Of a stretch of DNA of 64,000 bases, positions 33,202 to 43,384 are shown one piece after another; the first letter of the stretch is position 1; every line of letters begins with the position of its first letter. This stretch comes from Streptomyces sp. CB02058 (GTDB lineage: Bacteria; Actinomycetota; Actinomycetes; Streptomycetales; Streptomycetaceae): contig NZ_LIPG01000001.1 of the NCBI RefSeq assembly GCF_001905505.1, positions 372,001 through 436,000 on the forward strand. Direction: 5' to 3'. A program made the position numbers and the translations under genes. The notes under the pieces were generated by a model. The model searched no databases and was not told where the DNA came from. It saw only the letters and a program-made list of their open reading frames with translations.

Positions 33202-34191
33202 TTATTTTATGACCGAGGTGTCCGACCCGGCCGGAGACGCGGCGGACGCTCCTGTGGGCGAGGCCGCCTCCGCGGCCCGCACGGCCAGACGCAGCGCCTC
33301 CGCCCGGGTGCGCCGCGCGGTCCGCAGCGCGTCCCAGGTCAGCATCACCAGCGCCACCCAGACCAGCCCGAAGCCCGCCCAGCGCTCGGGCGGCATCTCC
33401 TCGTGGAAGTACAGGATGCCGAGGCCGAACTGGAAGACGGGCGCCAGATACTGGAGCAGCCCCAGCACGGACAGCGGCACCCGGATCGCCGCGGCGCCGA
33501 AGCAGACGAGCGGGATCGCGGTGACGAGTCCGGTGGCGGCGAGCAGCGCTCCGTGGCCCGCGCCCCCGGAGAGGAAGGTCGCGTCGCCGCTCGCCCCGAG
33601 CCACAGCAGGAAGCCGAGCGCGGGCAGGAAGAGCACGGCGGTCTCGGCGGCCAGGGACTCCAGGCCGCCCATGTCGACCTTCTTCTTCGCCAGGCCGTAC
33701 GTCGCGAAGGAGAAGGCCAGCACCAGCGAGATCCACGGGGGCTGTCCGTAGCCGATGGCCAGCACGAGCACCGCCGCGAAACCCGTCGCCACCGCCGCCC
33801 ACTGCACGGGCCTCAGGCGCTCGCCGAGCAGCAGCACGCCCATGGCGATGGTGACCAGCGGGTTGATGAAGTAGCCGAGCGAGGCCTCGACGACATGGCC
33901 GTTGTTGACGGCCCAGATGTACAGCCCCCAGTTGACCGAGATCACGGTCGCGGCGACCGCGATCAGTCCCAGCCGCCGGGGCTGGTGCAGCAGCTCGCCG
34001 ACCCAGGCCCAGCGGCGCAGGAACAGCAGGGCGATGCCGACGACCCCCAGCGACCAGACCATGCGGTGGGCGAGGATCTCCACCGCGCCCGACGGCTCCA
34101 GCAGCGGCCAGAACAGGGGCACGAGGCCCCACATCCCGTACGCGCCGATTCCGTACAGCAGGCCAGCACGCTGCTCGTTCTTCCCCTTCAC
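33202..34191 (-). CDS. rarD: RarD-type EamA-family transporter
   Basis: This 329-residue inner-membrane protein of the RarD group of drug/metabolite transporters has ten predicted transmembrane helices and two EamA halves. The opening pattern LLYGIGAYGMWGLVPLFW is typical. The GTG at 34191 has GGAGGG just upstream, which excludes the longer reading. Family members were named for chloramphenicol sensitivity; the physiological substrate is unknown. Confidence 0.9.
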   Translation of the reverse strand: MKGKNEQRAGLLYGIGAYGMWGLVPLFWPLLEPSGAVEILAHRMVWSLGVVGIALLFLRRWAWVGELLHQPRRLGLIAVAATVISVNWGLYIWAVNNGHVVEASLGYFINPLVTIAMGVLLLGERLRPVQWAAVATGFAAVLVLAIGYGQPPWISLVLAFSFATYGLAKKKVDMGGLESLAAETAVLFLPALGFLLWLGASGDATFLSGGAGHGALLAATGLVTAIPLVCFGAAAIRVPLSVLGLLQYLAPVFQFGLGILYFHEEMPPERWAGFGLVWVALVMLTWDALRTARRTRAEALRLAVRAAEAASPTGASAASPAGSDTSVIK

Positions 34192-34312
34192 GGGCCCTCC
34201 CCGGCACTCCTGGAGCCGGCGGTCGGCCGACTGCACGACGGTAGCGCCCGGGGGAGCCCTCTGTCATTGCCGTCTCATGGGAACGGTCGTGACATGTGGT
34301 GGGGACGTCCGC

Positions 34313-35173
34313 TCAGGCGGCGGCCACCGCCGCGGCGACCGTCTCGGCCAGGGGCGTCGCCGGGCGGCCGATCAGGCGGGCCAGGTCTCCGCTCGTACCG
34401 GCGAGCAGGCCGCGCGCGATCGCCTCGTCGACGTCGACCAGGATCGCGGCGAAGGGCTCGGGCAGCCCGGCCCCGACGAGGATCTCCTGGTGCACGGCGG
34501 CCGGGACGTTCTTGTACGCGATCTCCCGGCCGGTCGCCTCCGACACCACCGCGGCGTACTCGGCCAGCGACCAGGCGGTGTCCCCGCTCAGCTCGTACGC
34601 GACGCCGAGGTGTCCCTCGCCGGTCAGTACGGCGGCTGCGGCGTCCGCGTAGTCGGCGCGGGTGGCGACGGCGATCCGGCCCTCGCCCGCGTTGGCGACG
34701 ACGGCGCCGTGCTCCAGGACCGGAGCCAGGTTCGCGGTGTAGTTCTCGGTGTACCAGCCGTTGCGCAGGAAGGTGTACGGGAGTCCGGAGTCCAGGATCA
34801 GCTGCTCGGTCACCTTGTGCTCGGCGGCCAGCTGGAAGTCCGCGTCCGGCCCGCCCAGCACGCCCGTGTACGCGAGCTGCGCGACCCCCGCCGCCCTGGC
34901 GGCGTCGATCACGGCGGTGTGCTGCGGAATCCGCCTGCCGACCTCGTTGGCCGAGATCAGCAGCACGCGGTCGCCGGCCCGGAAGGCGGCGGCGAGGGAC
35001 TCGGGGCTGTCGTAGTCGGCGACCCGGATCTCGACGCCCCGGGCGGCGAGCGGGGCGGCCTTCTCCTTGTCCCGCACGACCGCGGCGACCGACTCGGCCG
35101 GGACGGTGGCGAGCAGCCGCTCGACGACGAGACGGCCGAGCTCGCCGGTGGCTCCGGTGACAACGATGCTCAT
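34313..35173 (-). CDS. NmrA-like NAD(P)H-binding reductase (quinone oxidoreductase 2 type)
   Basis: This 286-residue atypical short-chain dehydrogenase has the N-terminal nucleotide motif TGATGELG at residues 6-13 and no classical YxxxK. It resembles QorB/YtfG quinone reductases. ATG 35173 has AGGAGG seven bases upstream. It is divergent from the hxlR-type gene across a ~100-bp region rich in inverted repeats. Such divergent pairs are a typical redox- or electrophile-responsive circuit, so HxlR control of this gene is inferred. Confidence 0.9.
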   Translation of the reverse strand: MSIVVTGATGELGRLVVERLLATVPAESVAAVVRDKEKAAPLAARGVEIRVADYDSPESLAAAFRAGDRVLLISANEVGRRIPQHTAVIDAARAAGVAQLAYTGVLGGPDADFQLAAEHKVTEQLILDSGLPYTFLRNGWYTENYTANLAPVLEHGAVVANAGEGRIAVATRADYADAAAAVLTGEGHLGVAYELSGDTAWSLAEYAAVVSEATGREIAYKNVPAAVHQEILVGAGLPEPFAAILVDVDEAIARGLLAGTSGDLARLIGRPATPLAETVAAAVAAA

Positions 35174-35230
35174 GGGGTTCCTCCTGCTGCGCTGATCCTT
35201 GGGGCTCTTTGTACTCACTGTAGGACGTGC

Positions 35231-35269
35231 ACTTTCCAGAAGAAAGTACCCACTTTGAAGTAAGGTACT
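35231..35269. promoter_or_regulatory. Nested inverted repeats, candidate HxlR operator
   Basis: Three inverted repeats lie between the divergent genes: ACTTTC/GAAAGT (35231-35236 with 35242-35247), AGTACC/GGTACT (35245-35250 with 35264-35269) and ACTT/AAGT (35252-35261). GTAC-centred repeats are typical of HxlR-family sites. The last arm ends 3 bases before the hxlR ATG. Confidence 0.6.
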
Positions 35270-35272
35270 GGT

Positions 35273-35680
35273 ATGAGCGTAAGCACCAGCAGGACCGCCA
35301 GCGTCAACCAGCCGATGTGCCCCTCCCGGCTGGTGCTGGAGCACGTCACCAGCCGCTGGGGAGTCCTCGTGCTCGCGGCGCTGCTGGAGCGCTCGTACCG
35401 CTTCAGCGAGCTGCGCCGCACCGTGGGCGGCGTCAGCGAGAAGATGCTGGCCCAGACCTTGCAGACACTGGAGCGCGACGGCTTCGTGCACCGGGACGCC
35501 AAGCCCGTCATCCCGCCGCGGGTGGACTACTCGCTCACCCCGCTGGGCAAGGAGGCCGCCGACCAGGTCTGGGGTCTCGCCAGGTGGGCGGAGCGCCGCC
35601 TCGACGACGTCGAGACGTCCCGCCAGGCATACGACGGGGCCCGGAGCCGACCGGCTCCGGGCCCCGGCGACCAGGGGTGA
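35273..35680 (+). CDS. HxlR-family winged-helix transcriptional regulator
   Basis: This 135-residue regulator carries the conserved CP near the N-terminus (MCPSRL; in some family members this Cys senses thiol stress) and a winged helix through about residue 105. The C-terminus is Pro/Gly-rich and its coding sequence also forms a strong hairpin. The spacer before the ATG has no good ribosome site, because the operator repeats occupy it. It likely represses itself and the divergent NmrA-like reductase. Confidence 0.9.
   Translation: MSVSTSRTASVNQPMCPSRLVLEHVTSRWGVLVLAALLERSYRFSELRRTVGGVSEKMLAQTLQTLERDGFVHRDAKPVIPPRVDYSLTPLGKEAADQVWGLARWAERRLDDVETSRQAYDGARSRPAPGPGDQG
35636..35665. terminator. 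Hairpin terminator embedded in the 3' end of the hxlR-type gene
   Basis: Perfect 14-bp arms (35636-35649 and 35652-35665) are separated by 2 bases, so the real stem is ~12 bp with a 6-base loop. It lies within the last codons of the gene, and korB ends 22 bases beyond on the opposite strand, so it can serve both convergent transcripts. Confidence 0.65.
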
Positions 35681-35687
35681 CGGCGGG

Positions 35688-36738
<1,051 letters not shown>

Positions 36739-36746
<8 letters not shown>

Positions 36747-38694
36747 CGATGGCCTCCTTGAGGGCGGTGGCGAGCTGCTCGGCCTTGAAGGGCATTCCGT
36801 TGACCTGGTTGTAACTCTGCGCGTCCACGAGGTACTTGGCCCTCAGCAGCAGGGCGAGCTGACCGAGGTTCATCTCGGGGACGACGACCTTGTCGTAACG
36901 CCTCAGCACCTCGCCCAGATTCCTCGGGAACGGGTTGAGATGGCGCAGATGGGCCTGCGCGATCGTCTCGCCCGCCGCGCGGAGCCTGCGCACCGCCGCG
37001 GTGATCGGCCCGTACGTCGAGCCCCAGCCCAGGACCAGGGTCCTCGCGCCGGCCGGGTCGTCGACCTCCAGATCGGGCACCACGATGCCGTCGATCTTCG
37101 CCTGGCGGGTGCGGACCATGAAGTCGTGGTTGGCCGGGTCGTAGGAGATGTTGCCGGTGCCGTCCTGCTTCTCGATCCCGCCGATCCGGTGTTCGAGACC
37201 GGGGGTGCCGGGCACGGCCCAGGGGCGCGCCAGGGTCTGGGGGTCCCGCTTGTAGGGCCAGAACACCTCCGTGCCGTCCGCGAGTTCGTGGTTCGGCCCG
37301 CTGGCGAATTGGGTCCGCAGGTCGGGGAGGCTGTCCGTCTCGGGGATCCGCCACGGCTCGGAGCCGTTCGCCAGATAGCCGTCGGACAGCAGGAAGACCG
37401 GGGTCCGGTACGTCAGCGCGATCCGCGCGGCGTCCAGGGCCGCGTCGAAGCAGTCCGCCGGGGTCCTCGGCGCCACGATCGGGACCGGCGCCTCACCGTT
37501 GCGCCCGTACATGGCCTGGAGCAGGTCCGCCTGCTCCGTCTTGGTCGGCAGACCGGTGGAGGGGCCGCCGCGCTGGATGTCGATGATCAGCAGCGGGAGC
37601 TCCAGCGACACCGCCAGACCGATCGTCTCCGACTTCAGCGCCACACCCGGCCCCGACGTCGTCGTCACACCCAGGGCTCCCCCGAAGGCGGCACCCAGCG
37701 CCGCCCCGATCCCGGCGATCTCGTCCTCCGCCTGGAAGGTCCGCACACCGAAATTCTTGTGCTTGCTGAGTTCATGCAGGATGTCGGACGCCGGAGTGAT
37801 CGGATACGAACCCAGATACACCGGGAGTTCGGCCTGCCGGCCCGCCGCGATCAGGCCGTACGACAGTGCCAAATTCCCCGAGATGTTCCGGTAGGTACCC
37901 GTGGGGAAAGCCTGCGACGCCGGTGCGACCTCGTACGAGACCGCGAAATCCTCCGTGGTCTCACCGAAATTCCAGCCCGCCCTGAACGCCGCCACGTTCG
38001 CCTCGGCGATGGTCGGCTTCTTCGCGAACTTCGACCGGAGGAACGCCTCCGTACCCTCGGTCGGACGGTTGTACATCCAGGACAACAGCCCGAGCGCGAA
38101 CATGTTCTTCGACCGCTCGGCCTCCTTACGGGAAAGACCGAACTCCTTCAGCGCCTCGATCGTCAACGTCGTCAAAGGCACGGGATGCACGTTGTACGCC
38201 CCGAGCGAATCGTCCTCGAGAGGTGACTGCGTATATCCGACCTTCGCCATCGGGCGCTTCGTGAACTCGTCCGTGTTCACAATGATGTCCGCCCCGCGCG
38301 GCACATCGGCGATATTCGCCTTCAGGGCGGCGGGATTCATCGCGACCAGCACGTTCGGCGCGTCGCCGGGCGTCAGGATGTCGTGGTCCGCGAAATGCAG
38401 CTGGAACGACGACACACCCGGCAGTGTGCCTGCGGGTGCCCGGATCTCGGCCGGGAAGTTCGGCAGCGTCGACAGGTCGTTCCCGAACGACGCCGTCTCC
38501 GACGTGAACCGGTCACCCGTCAGCTGCATGCCGTCACCCGAGTCACCCGCGAAACGAATGATCACCCGGTCCAGACGGCGGATTTCCTTCTCGGTGGCAC
38601 CCGAACGCTCAATGTGCGGGACACGCTGCTCCCCGACGACAGCCTCGCTGGCCTCATCGGACTTACCGGCTGGGCTACTGACCTGGCTGGTCAC
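36739..38694 (-). CDS. korA: 2-oxoacid:ferredoxin oxidoreductase alpha subunit (fused gamma-alpha, KorA)
   Basis: This 651-residue protein fuses the gamma domain (about residues 40-210, with RFAGDSGDGMQLTG) to the alpha domain (pyrimidine-binding region from YPITPASDILHELS). The fused form is typical of aerobic actinobacteria. The GTG start at 38694 has GGGAGG ~9 bases upstream. It is co-transcribed with korB. The electron acceptor would be ferredoxin; no ferredoxin gene is in the window. Confidence 0.92.
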
Positions 38695-39009
38695 TGAACT
38701 GGACCTCCCTAGGGGCGGCGGCTCGGGACCGGCCGGCCCGCCGGCGGTCCAGGCCCCACCCTACTTCTGTAAGGGTCGCCTTCCTTGGACCGGTCATATG
38801 GTGGACGCGTTTCCGAGGCATCCATGCTCTTTTGAGACATCGATCCCTCACGTTCAGCCATGTTCCCGGGACCCCGGTCACCGGAAGTGAACGCCACCGG
38901 AGAGGAAACACCCCGACGAGTGCGCCGATAATCCTTTCGTCGTAGATCCGGTGTTCCGCCTGACCAGGGGGTTGATCGTTCAGATCATCGCCGATAGATC
39001 ATCGGGTTG
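38695..39009. other. Intergenic region, korA leader and response-regulator 3' flank
   Basis: This 315-bp stretch holds no gene I can support. It should contain the korA promoter. The G+C content falls near 38900-39009, where a short direct repeat (ATCATCG twice, around 38985-39005) follows the 3' end of the response regulator gene. I see no convincing -35/-10 pair. Confidence 0.6.
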
Positions 39010-39669
39010 CTAGGACTTCAGGTAGGTCAGAACAGCGAGAACGCGCCGATGATCTCCGTCGCTGGGCGACAGGCCCAGTTTCAGGAAGATGTTGCTCACG
39101 TGCTTCTCCACGGCCCCGTCGCTCACCACCAGCTGCCGGGCGACGGCTGAATTCGTACGCCCTTCCGCCATCAGACCGAGGACCTCGCGCTCGCGCGGTG
39201 TGAGCCCCGCCAGCACGTCCTGCTTGCGGCTCCGGCCCAGCAGCTGGGCCACGACCTCCGGGTCCAGCGCCGTCCCGCCCTGCGCCACCCGCACCACGGC
39301 GTCCACGAACTCCCTGACCTCGGCGACCCGGTCCTTGAGCAGATAGCCCACCCCGCGGCTGCTCCCGGCCAGCAGCTCGGTGGCGTACTCCTCCTCGACG
39401 TACTGGGAGAGCACCAGCACCCCGATGCGCGGATAGTCCTTCCGCAGCCGCACCGCGGCCCGCACGCCCTCATCGGTGTGGGTCGGCGGCATCCGCACAT
39501 CGGCGACGACCACGTCCGGCAGCGCGTCCTGCGCGGCGAGGTCGTTCACCGTCTTGATCAGCGCCTCGGCGTCCCCCACCCCCGCGACGACGTCGTGCCC
39601 GAGATCGGTCAGCAGCCGGGTGAGCCCCTCCCGGAGCAGCACCGAATCCTCGGCGATGACGACCCGCAC
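39010..39669 (-). CDS. NarL/LuxR-family two-component response regulator
   Basis: This 219-residue regulator has a receiver domain with phospho-acceptor D57 (VVVADVRM) and a C-terminal LuxR helix-turn-helix (about residues 150-210, [15 protein letters not shown]). I chose GTG 39669 because GGAGG lies just upstream and the protein then starts VRVVIAEDS as homologues do. It is downstream of two paralogous kinases but separated from the nearer one by a strong terminator, so it probably has its own promoter. Confidence 0.92.
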   Translation of the reverse strand: MRVVIAEDSVLLREGLTRLLTDLGHDVVAGVGDAEALIKTVNDLAAQDALPDVVVADVRMPPTHTDEGVRAAVRLRKDYPRIGVLVLSQYVEEEYATELLAGSSRGVGYLLKDRVAEVREFVDAVVRVAQGGTALDPEVVAQLLGRSRKQDVLAGLTPREREVLGLMAEGRTNSAVARQLVVSDGAVEKHVSNIFLKLGLSPSDGDHRRVLAVLTYLKS

Positions 39670-39810
39670 TCTTTCCTCCACGACGTTGTGTCCCCCACTG
39701 TCGGTTGTTCCCCGTGTACGCCGCTCTCCGCGCCGCACTGTCGGTCCAGCATTCCAGCATCGGCGCCCGGACGGGCCGTACACCGGTTGGTCGCGCCCCC
39801 GACCGGGCGC

Positions 39811-39855
39811 GCAGTGGTGCCCCGGCCGCCATGAAGGCGGCCGGGGCACCACTGC
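39811..39855 (-). terminator. Strong terminator between histidine kinase and response regulator genes
   Basis: A perfect 20-bp stem (39811-39830 with 39836-39855) with a 5-base loop lies 24 bases past the kinase stop. This is the longest perfect hairpin seen in the window. Nothing else identifiable occupies 39670-39879. Confidence 0.85.
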
Positions 39856-39879
39856 GGTCGGCCCGTACGGGACCCGCGA

Positions 39880-41235
39880 TCAGCCCCGCCAGGGGAGCTC
39901 GGCGGTGACCGTCGTCGGGCCGCCGGCGGGGGAGTCGACGACGAGGACACCGTCGACCGCGTCCAGCCGCTCCGTCAGACCGGCCAGCCCGCTGCCCGCG
40001 GACACATCGGCCCCTCCGCGCCCGTTGTCGGTGATCTGGAGCATCAGCCGGTCGCCCGCCCGCCACACGTCGACCGACGCGCGGGTGGCCCGGGCGTGCT
40101 TGCTGATGTTCTGGAGCAGCTCGGAGACCGTGAAGTACGCGATGCCCTCGATCGCCTGTGCGGGCCGTGCGTCCAGCTCCACCACGACCTTCACGGGGAC
40201 GGTGCAGCGTGAGGCGATGGCGGAGAGCGCGGCGTCGAGGCCCCGGTCGGTGAGGACGGCGGGGTGGATGCCCCGGGCGAGGTCGCGGAGTTCCTGGAGG
40301 GCGACCTTGACCTCGCCGTGGGCCTCGTCGACCATCCGGGCCGCGGCCTCCGGGTCCTCGTTCATCTTCTCCTTCGCCAGACCCAGGTCCATGGCGAGGG
40401 CGACGAGACGGGCCTGCGCGCCGTCGTGGAGGTCACGCTCGATACGGCGCAGGTCGGCGGCGGCGGTGTCGACGACCACACCCCGGTCCGACTCCAGCTC
40501 CGAGACCCGGCTGGCCAGCCTGGAGGGGCCGAGCAGCCCCCGCACCATCACCCGGTCCACGGACACCAGGCCGCGGACGACCCACGGGGTGACCAGCACG
40601 AGCGCCAGGCCGAGCAGGCTGGTGACCGCGATCTCGAAGGGCGTGTCCACGTAGATCTCGCGCGTCCGGTCGCCGTACAGCTGGATGCCGTCGACACCCA
40701 CGAACACCGGGAAGACCCAGCGCCACAGCGGATACGTGAACGCCGCCCAGCCGTACACCCAGAGGATCACCGCGACGTTGAACGCGAACACCGCCCACGG
40801 CATGTGCAGCACCGCGTACAGCAGATGCCGCCAGGACACCCCGCTCTTCAGCACCGCGCCGACCCACGACATCATGCCGCCCTTGCCGCGCACCGGTGCG
40901 GGCTCGGCGACGTCCAGCTTCAGCAGTGCGCGCGCCCGGCCCCGCTCCATCGCGCCGAACCCGCGGCACATGGCCAGGCCGGCGGCGAGGATCGGAATGC
41001 CGAGGAAGGTGATCAGCATGCCCAGGCCCAGCGACACCATGGTGACCGCGAAGCTGAACAGCACCACGCTGATCGGCAGGCTCAGGACCACATAGCCCAG
41101 CTCGCGCCAGATACGTGCCTCGAAGGGCGCGCGCAGAGCCGCGGGGAAGAAGTGCTTCGCCGGGGGACGGCTCCCCGACCCGGTGCCGGGCCGCCTGTGG
41201 TGGTCCCGGGTGTCCGGTCCGTATGCCGTGGCCAT
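39880..41235 (-). CDS. Sensor histidine kinase (NarL-type, HisKA_3), paralogue 1
   Basis: This 451-residue membrane kinase has four or more transmembrane segments in an N-terminal sensor domain, a phosphorylation site H270 in ERDLHDGAQ, and a HATPase_c domain (DNGRGG as the G1 box). The dimerisation and ATP regions are nearly identical in DNA to the upstream kinase at 41582-42781, with a 166-bp perfectly identical block. It should phosphorylate the response regulator at 39010. ATG 41235 begins MATAYGPD. Confidence 0.92.
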   Translation of the reverse strand: MATAYGPDTRDHHRRPGTGSGSRPPAKHFFPAALRAPFEARIWRELGYVVLSLPISVVLFSFAVTMVSLGLGMLITFLGIPILAAGLAMCRGFGAMERGRARALLKLDVAEPAPVRGKGGMMSWVGAVLKSGVSWRHLLYAVLHMPWAVFAFNVAVILWVYGWAAFTYPLWRWVFPVFVGVDGIQLYGDRTREIYVDTPFEIAVTSLLGLALVLVTPWVVRGLVSVDRVMVRGLLGPSRLASRVSELESDRGVVVDTAAADLRRIERDLHDGAQARLVALAMDLGLAKEKMNEDPEAAARMVDEAHGEVKVALQELRDLARGIHPAVLTDRGLDAALSAIASRCTVPVKVVVELDARPAQAIEGIAYFTVSELLQNISKHARATRASVDVWRAGDRLMLQITDNGRGGADVSAGSGLAGLTERLDAVDGVLVVDSPAGGPTTVTAELPWRG

Positions 41236-41581
41236 GAGTGGCGTCCGTCCGTTTCTTCTGGGCGGGGGTGCCCCCGCGGGCCGATACAACGGCTGATATC
41301 TCAAGACTGCTGTGCCGGGGGCCCCCGCACCATGAGGAGGGTCTCCGTATCCGGCAGGGGGTTTTCCCCACCATGACGGTTGTGGGGGCCGGGGGCCGGG
41401 GCTGGGGGCCGGGGCTGGGGGCGTGAGGGCGTGGGGCTGGGAGCCCGGGGGCCTGGGAGCCCGGGGCCGTGGGGCGTCACCGGGTCACATGCGTCCGGTC
41501 CGCTTCACCGGTGCGCGTGGGGCACGCGCGGCCGGTCCGTTCCGGCGGTGCGCCGGGGCGCGCCGCCGGGGCCCGGTCGAA
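41236..41581. other. Intergenic spacer between the paralogous kinases
   Basis: This 346-bp stretch has no supported gene. Its middle is a G-rich tandem repeat on the + strand, described separately. Two copies of a GGGAGCCCGGGG-type element follow near 41439-41464. The promoter of kinase 1 should lie in 41236-41380. Confidence 0.6.
41384..41421 (+). repeat. G-run tandem repeat with G-quadruplex potential
   Basis: Six G-runs of 4-5 bases (41384-88, 41391-95, 41398-401, 41404-08, 41411-14, 41417-21) are each separated by exactly two bases, giving a 13-bp tandem unit. The G-rich strand is the template strand for the flanking minus-strand kinase genes. Confidence 0.85.
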
Positions 41582-42781
41582 TCACGCGCGTTCGGCCCGC
41601 TTCGCCGGTACGCCGACGCGGTCGCGCCACGGCAGTTCCGCGGTGACCGTGGTGGGGCCGCCCTCCGGGGAGTCCAGTACGAACAGCCCGTCGACCGCCC
41701 CGAGCCGCTCCGCGAGCCCCGACATGCCCGTACCCCCGTCGAGCCTGGCACCGCCGACGCCGTCGTCCCGGACCTGGAGCATCAGCCGGTCGCCGGACCG
41801 CCACACGTCGACCGACGCACGGGTGGCCCGGGCGTGCTTGCTGACGTTCTGGAGCAGCTCGGAGACCGTGAAGTAGGCGATGCCCTCGATGGCCTCGGCC
41901 GGCCGGCCGGTCAACTGCACCGACACGGTCACGGGGACGGTGCAGCGTGAGGCGATGGCGGAGAGCGCGGCGTCGAGGCCCCGGTCGGTGAGGACGGCGG
42001 GGTGGATGCCCCGGGCGAGGTCGCGGAGTTCCTGGAGGGCGACCTTGACCTCGCCGTGGGCCTCGTCGACCATCCGGGCCGCGGCCTCCGGGTCGTCGGA
42101 GAGCTTCTCCTTCGCCAGACCGAGGCCCATGGCGAGGGCGACGAGACGGGCCTGTGCGCCGTCGTGGAGGTCACGCTCGATGCGACGCAGGTCGGCGGCG
42201 GCGGTGTCGACGACCACACCCCGGTCCGACTCCAGCTCGGCGATCCTGCGCTCCAGCTCGTCGGAGGGCGAGAGCAGCCCCCGCACCATCGCCCGGTCCG
42301 CGTTCGCCAGACCGCGCACGATGAACGGAAGCACGGGCCAGAGCACGAACAGGCCCACCAGCGTCACGACGAACGTCGCGATCCCCCACGGCAGCCGCAT
42401 GAACGAGAACAGCAACGCCCGCCAGCCCACCGGGTCCTTCAGCCCGGACCAGAGCCAGGTGAAGAAGCCCCCGCCGTGCAGGCCGCGAGGCATCGGACTC
42501 GGCTCCTCGACGCGTAGCCCCAGCATGCCGCGCGCCCTGCCGCGCTCGGCCCGGCCGAGCAACCGCGCGCCCGTCAGCCCGAGCGCGAGCAGCGGCAGAC
42601 CGATCACGGTGACCGAGAGCCCGGCACCCACACCGACCAGGAAGACGGCATAGACGAAGCCCGCGACCGCCATCGGCAGATTGGCCAGGAGATAGGCGAT
42701 CTCCTTCCACGTGTACCGGTCGAAGGCGAAGCGCGCGGGAGGCGGCCGGTCGTTGTCCGGCAGGGAGGGGCTCATGGTCAT
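41582..42781 (-). CDS. Sensor histidine kinase (NarL-type, HisKA_3), paralogue 2
   Basis: This 399-residue membrane kinase has a shorter sensor domain than its neighbour, with four predicted transmembrane segments. The phosphorylation site is H206 in ERDLHDGAQ and the ATP region has DDGVGGARL. It shares the catalytic half with paralogue 1 at near DNA identity, so the pair looks like a tandem duplication homogenised by gene conversion. ATG 42781 and ATG 42775 are both possible; neither has a good ribosome site. It is divergent from nuoA2. Confidence 0.9.
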   Translation of the reverse strand: MTMSPSLPDNDRPPPARFAFDRYTWKEIAYLLANLPMAVAGFVYAVFLVGVGAGLSVTVIGLPLLALGLTGARLLGRAERGRARGMLGLRVEEPSPMPRGLHGGGFFTWLWSGLKDPVGWRALLFSFMRLPWGIATFVVTLVGLFVLWPVLPFIVRGLANADRAMVRGLLSPSDELERRIAELESDRGVVVDTAAADLRRIERDLHDGAQARLVALAMGLGLAKEKLSDDPEAAARMVDEAHGEVKVALQELRDLARGIHPAVLTDRGLDAALSAIASRCTVPVTVSVQLTGRPAEAIEGIAYFTVSELLQNVSKHARATRASVDVWRSGDRLMLQVRDDGVGGARLDGGTGMSGLAERLGAVDGLFVLDSPEGGPTTVTAELPWRDRVGVPAKRAERA

Positions 42782-42908
42782 ACGACCAGCGTGCCGGGCG
42801 GGGCGCCCCCACGCCATGGGGTCCGTGGGTGAGGCGGAGTAGGGATAACCCCACCTCGCGCGCCACCGCTCGCGTCACACTCGCATCACCTGTTGTGCCA
42901 CGGGCTGC

Positions 42909-42936
42909 TTACCGTCCCTTTAACAGGGCCTAGACT
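42909..42936 (+). promoter_or_regulatory. Candidate promoter of the second nuo cluster
   Basis: TTACCG at 42909-42914 and TAGACT at 42931-42936 are separated by 16 bases. The -10 fits the streptomycete TAGRRT-like housekeeping pattern, while the -35 is weak. A transcript from about 42943 would have a ~40-base leader ending in the GAGGGG ribosome site of nuoA2. Confidence 0.4.
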
Positions 42937-42982
42937 CCCGTGCGTACAGACCGTCGAACAGGTTAGGGAGCGAGGGGCGGAC

Positions 42983-43384
42983 GTGGCGGACGTGCCGGGA
43001 CCGACCGTTCTCGCGTCGGACTACTTCCAGAGCTATTCAGTGGTCGGACTGCTCGCCCTGGTCGGCGTGCTGTTCGTCGCCGTCGCCTTCGGGGCCGGAC
43101 GGCTGCTGAGGCCCGTGGTCCCGACGCCGGAGAAACTCCTCACGTACGAATGCGGAGTGGACCCCGTGGGGGAGGGCTGGGCCCACACCCAGGTTCGCTA
43201 TTACGTGTACGCGTTCCTGTACGTGATCTTCGCCGTCGACTCGATCTTCCTGTTCCCGTGGGCGACGGTCTTCGCGGCCCCCGGATACGGTGCGACGACG
43301 CTGGTGGAGATGTTCATCTTCCTCGGTTTCCTGGCCGTGGGACTGCTCTACGCATGGAAGAAGGGCGTCCTCGAATGGGCGTGA
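42983..43384 (+). CDS. nuoA2: NuoA-type complex I membrane subunit, second cluster (NuoA2)
   Basis: This 133-residue three-helix subunit has the conserved NuoA motif [11 protein letters not shown] followed by [19 protein letters not shown], so the acidic residues of the quinone-side loop and TM2 are kept. The GTG at 42983 has GAGGGG upstream; further upstream in-frame codons run into the putative promoter. It is the first gene of a ten-gene cluster. Its stop overlaps the nuoB2 start. Confidence 0.92.
   Translation: MADVPGPTVLASDYFQSYSVVGLLALVGVLFVAVAFGAGRLLRPVVPTPEKLLTYECGVDPVGEGWAHTQVRYYVYAFLYVIFAVDSIFLFPWATVFAAPGYGATTLVEMFIFLGFLAVGLLYAWKKGVLEWA

Noticed and set aside
33165..33212. A+T-rich stretch with AGTT...AACT symmetry upstream of the monooxygenase as an operator
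   Set aside because: The symmetry is short and imperfect, and no regulator gene is adjacent; I cannot separate it from an ordinary promoter region.
38675..38911. Small minus-strand open frames in the korA upstream region
   Set aside because: No ribosome site, no conserved motif, and overlap with the korA start region; treated as leader sequence.
42893..42910. TTGTG half-site as a Rex (redox) operator upstream of nuoA2
   Set aside because: The second half TTCACAA of the Rex consensus is absent, so the palindrome is not present. The first nuo operon's promoter is outside the window.
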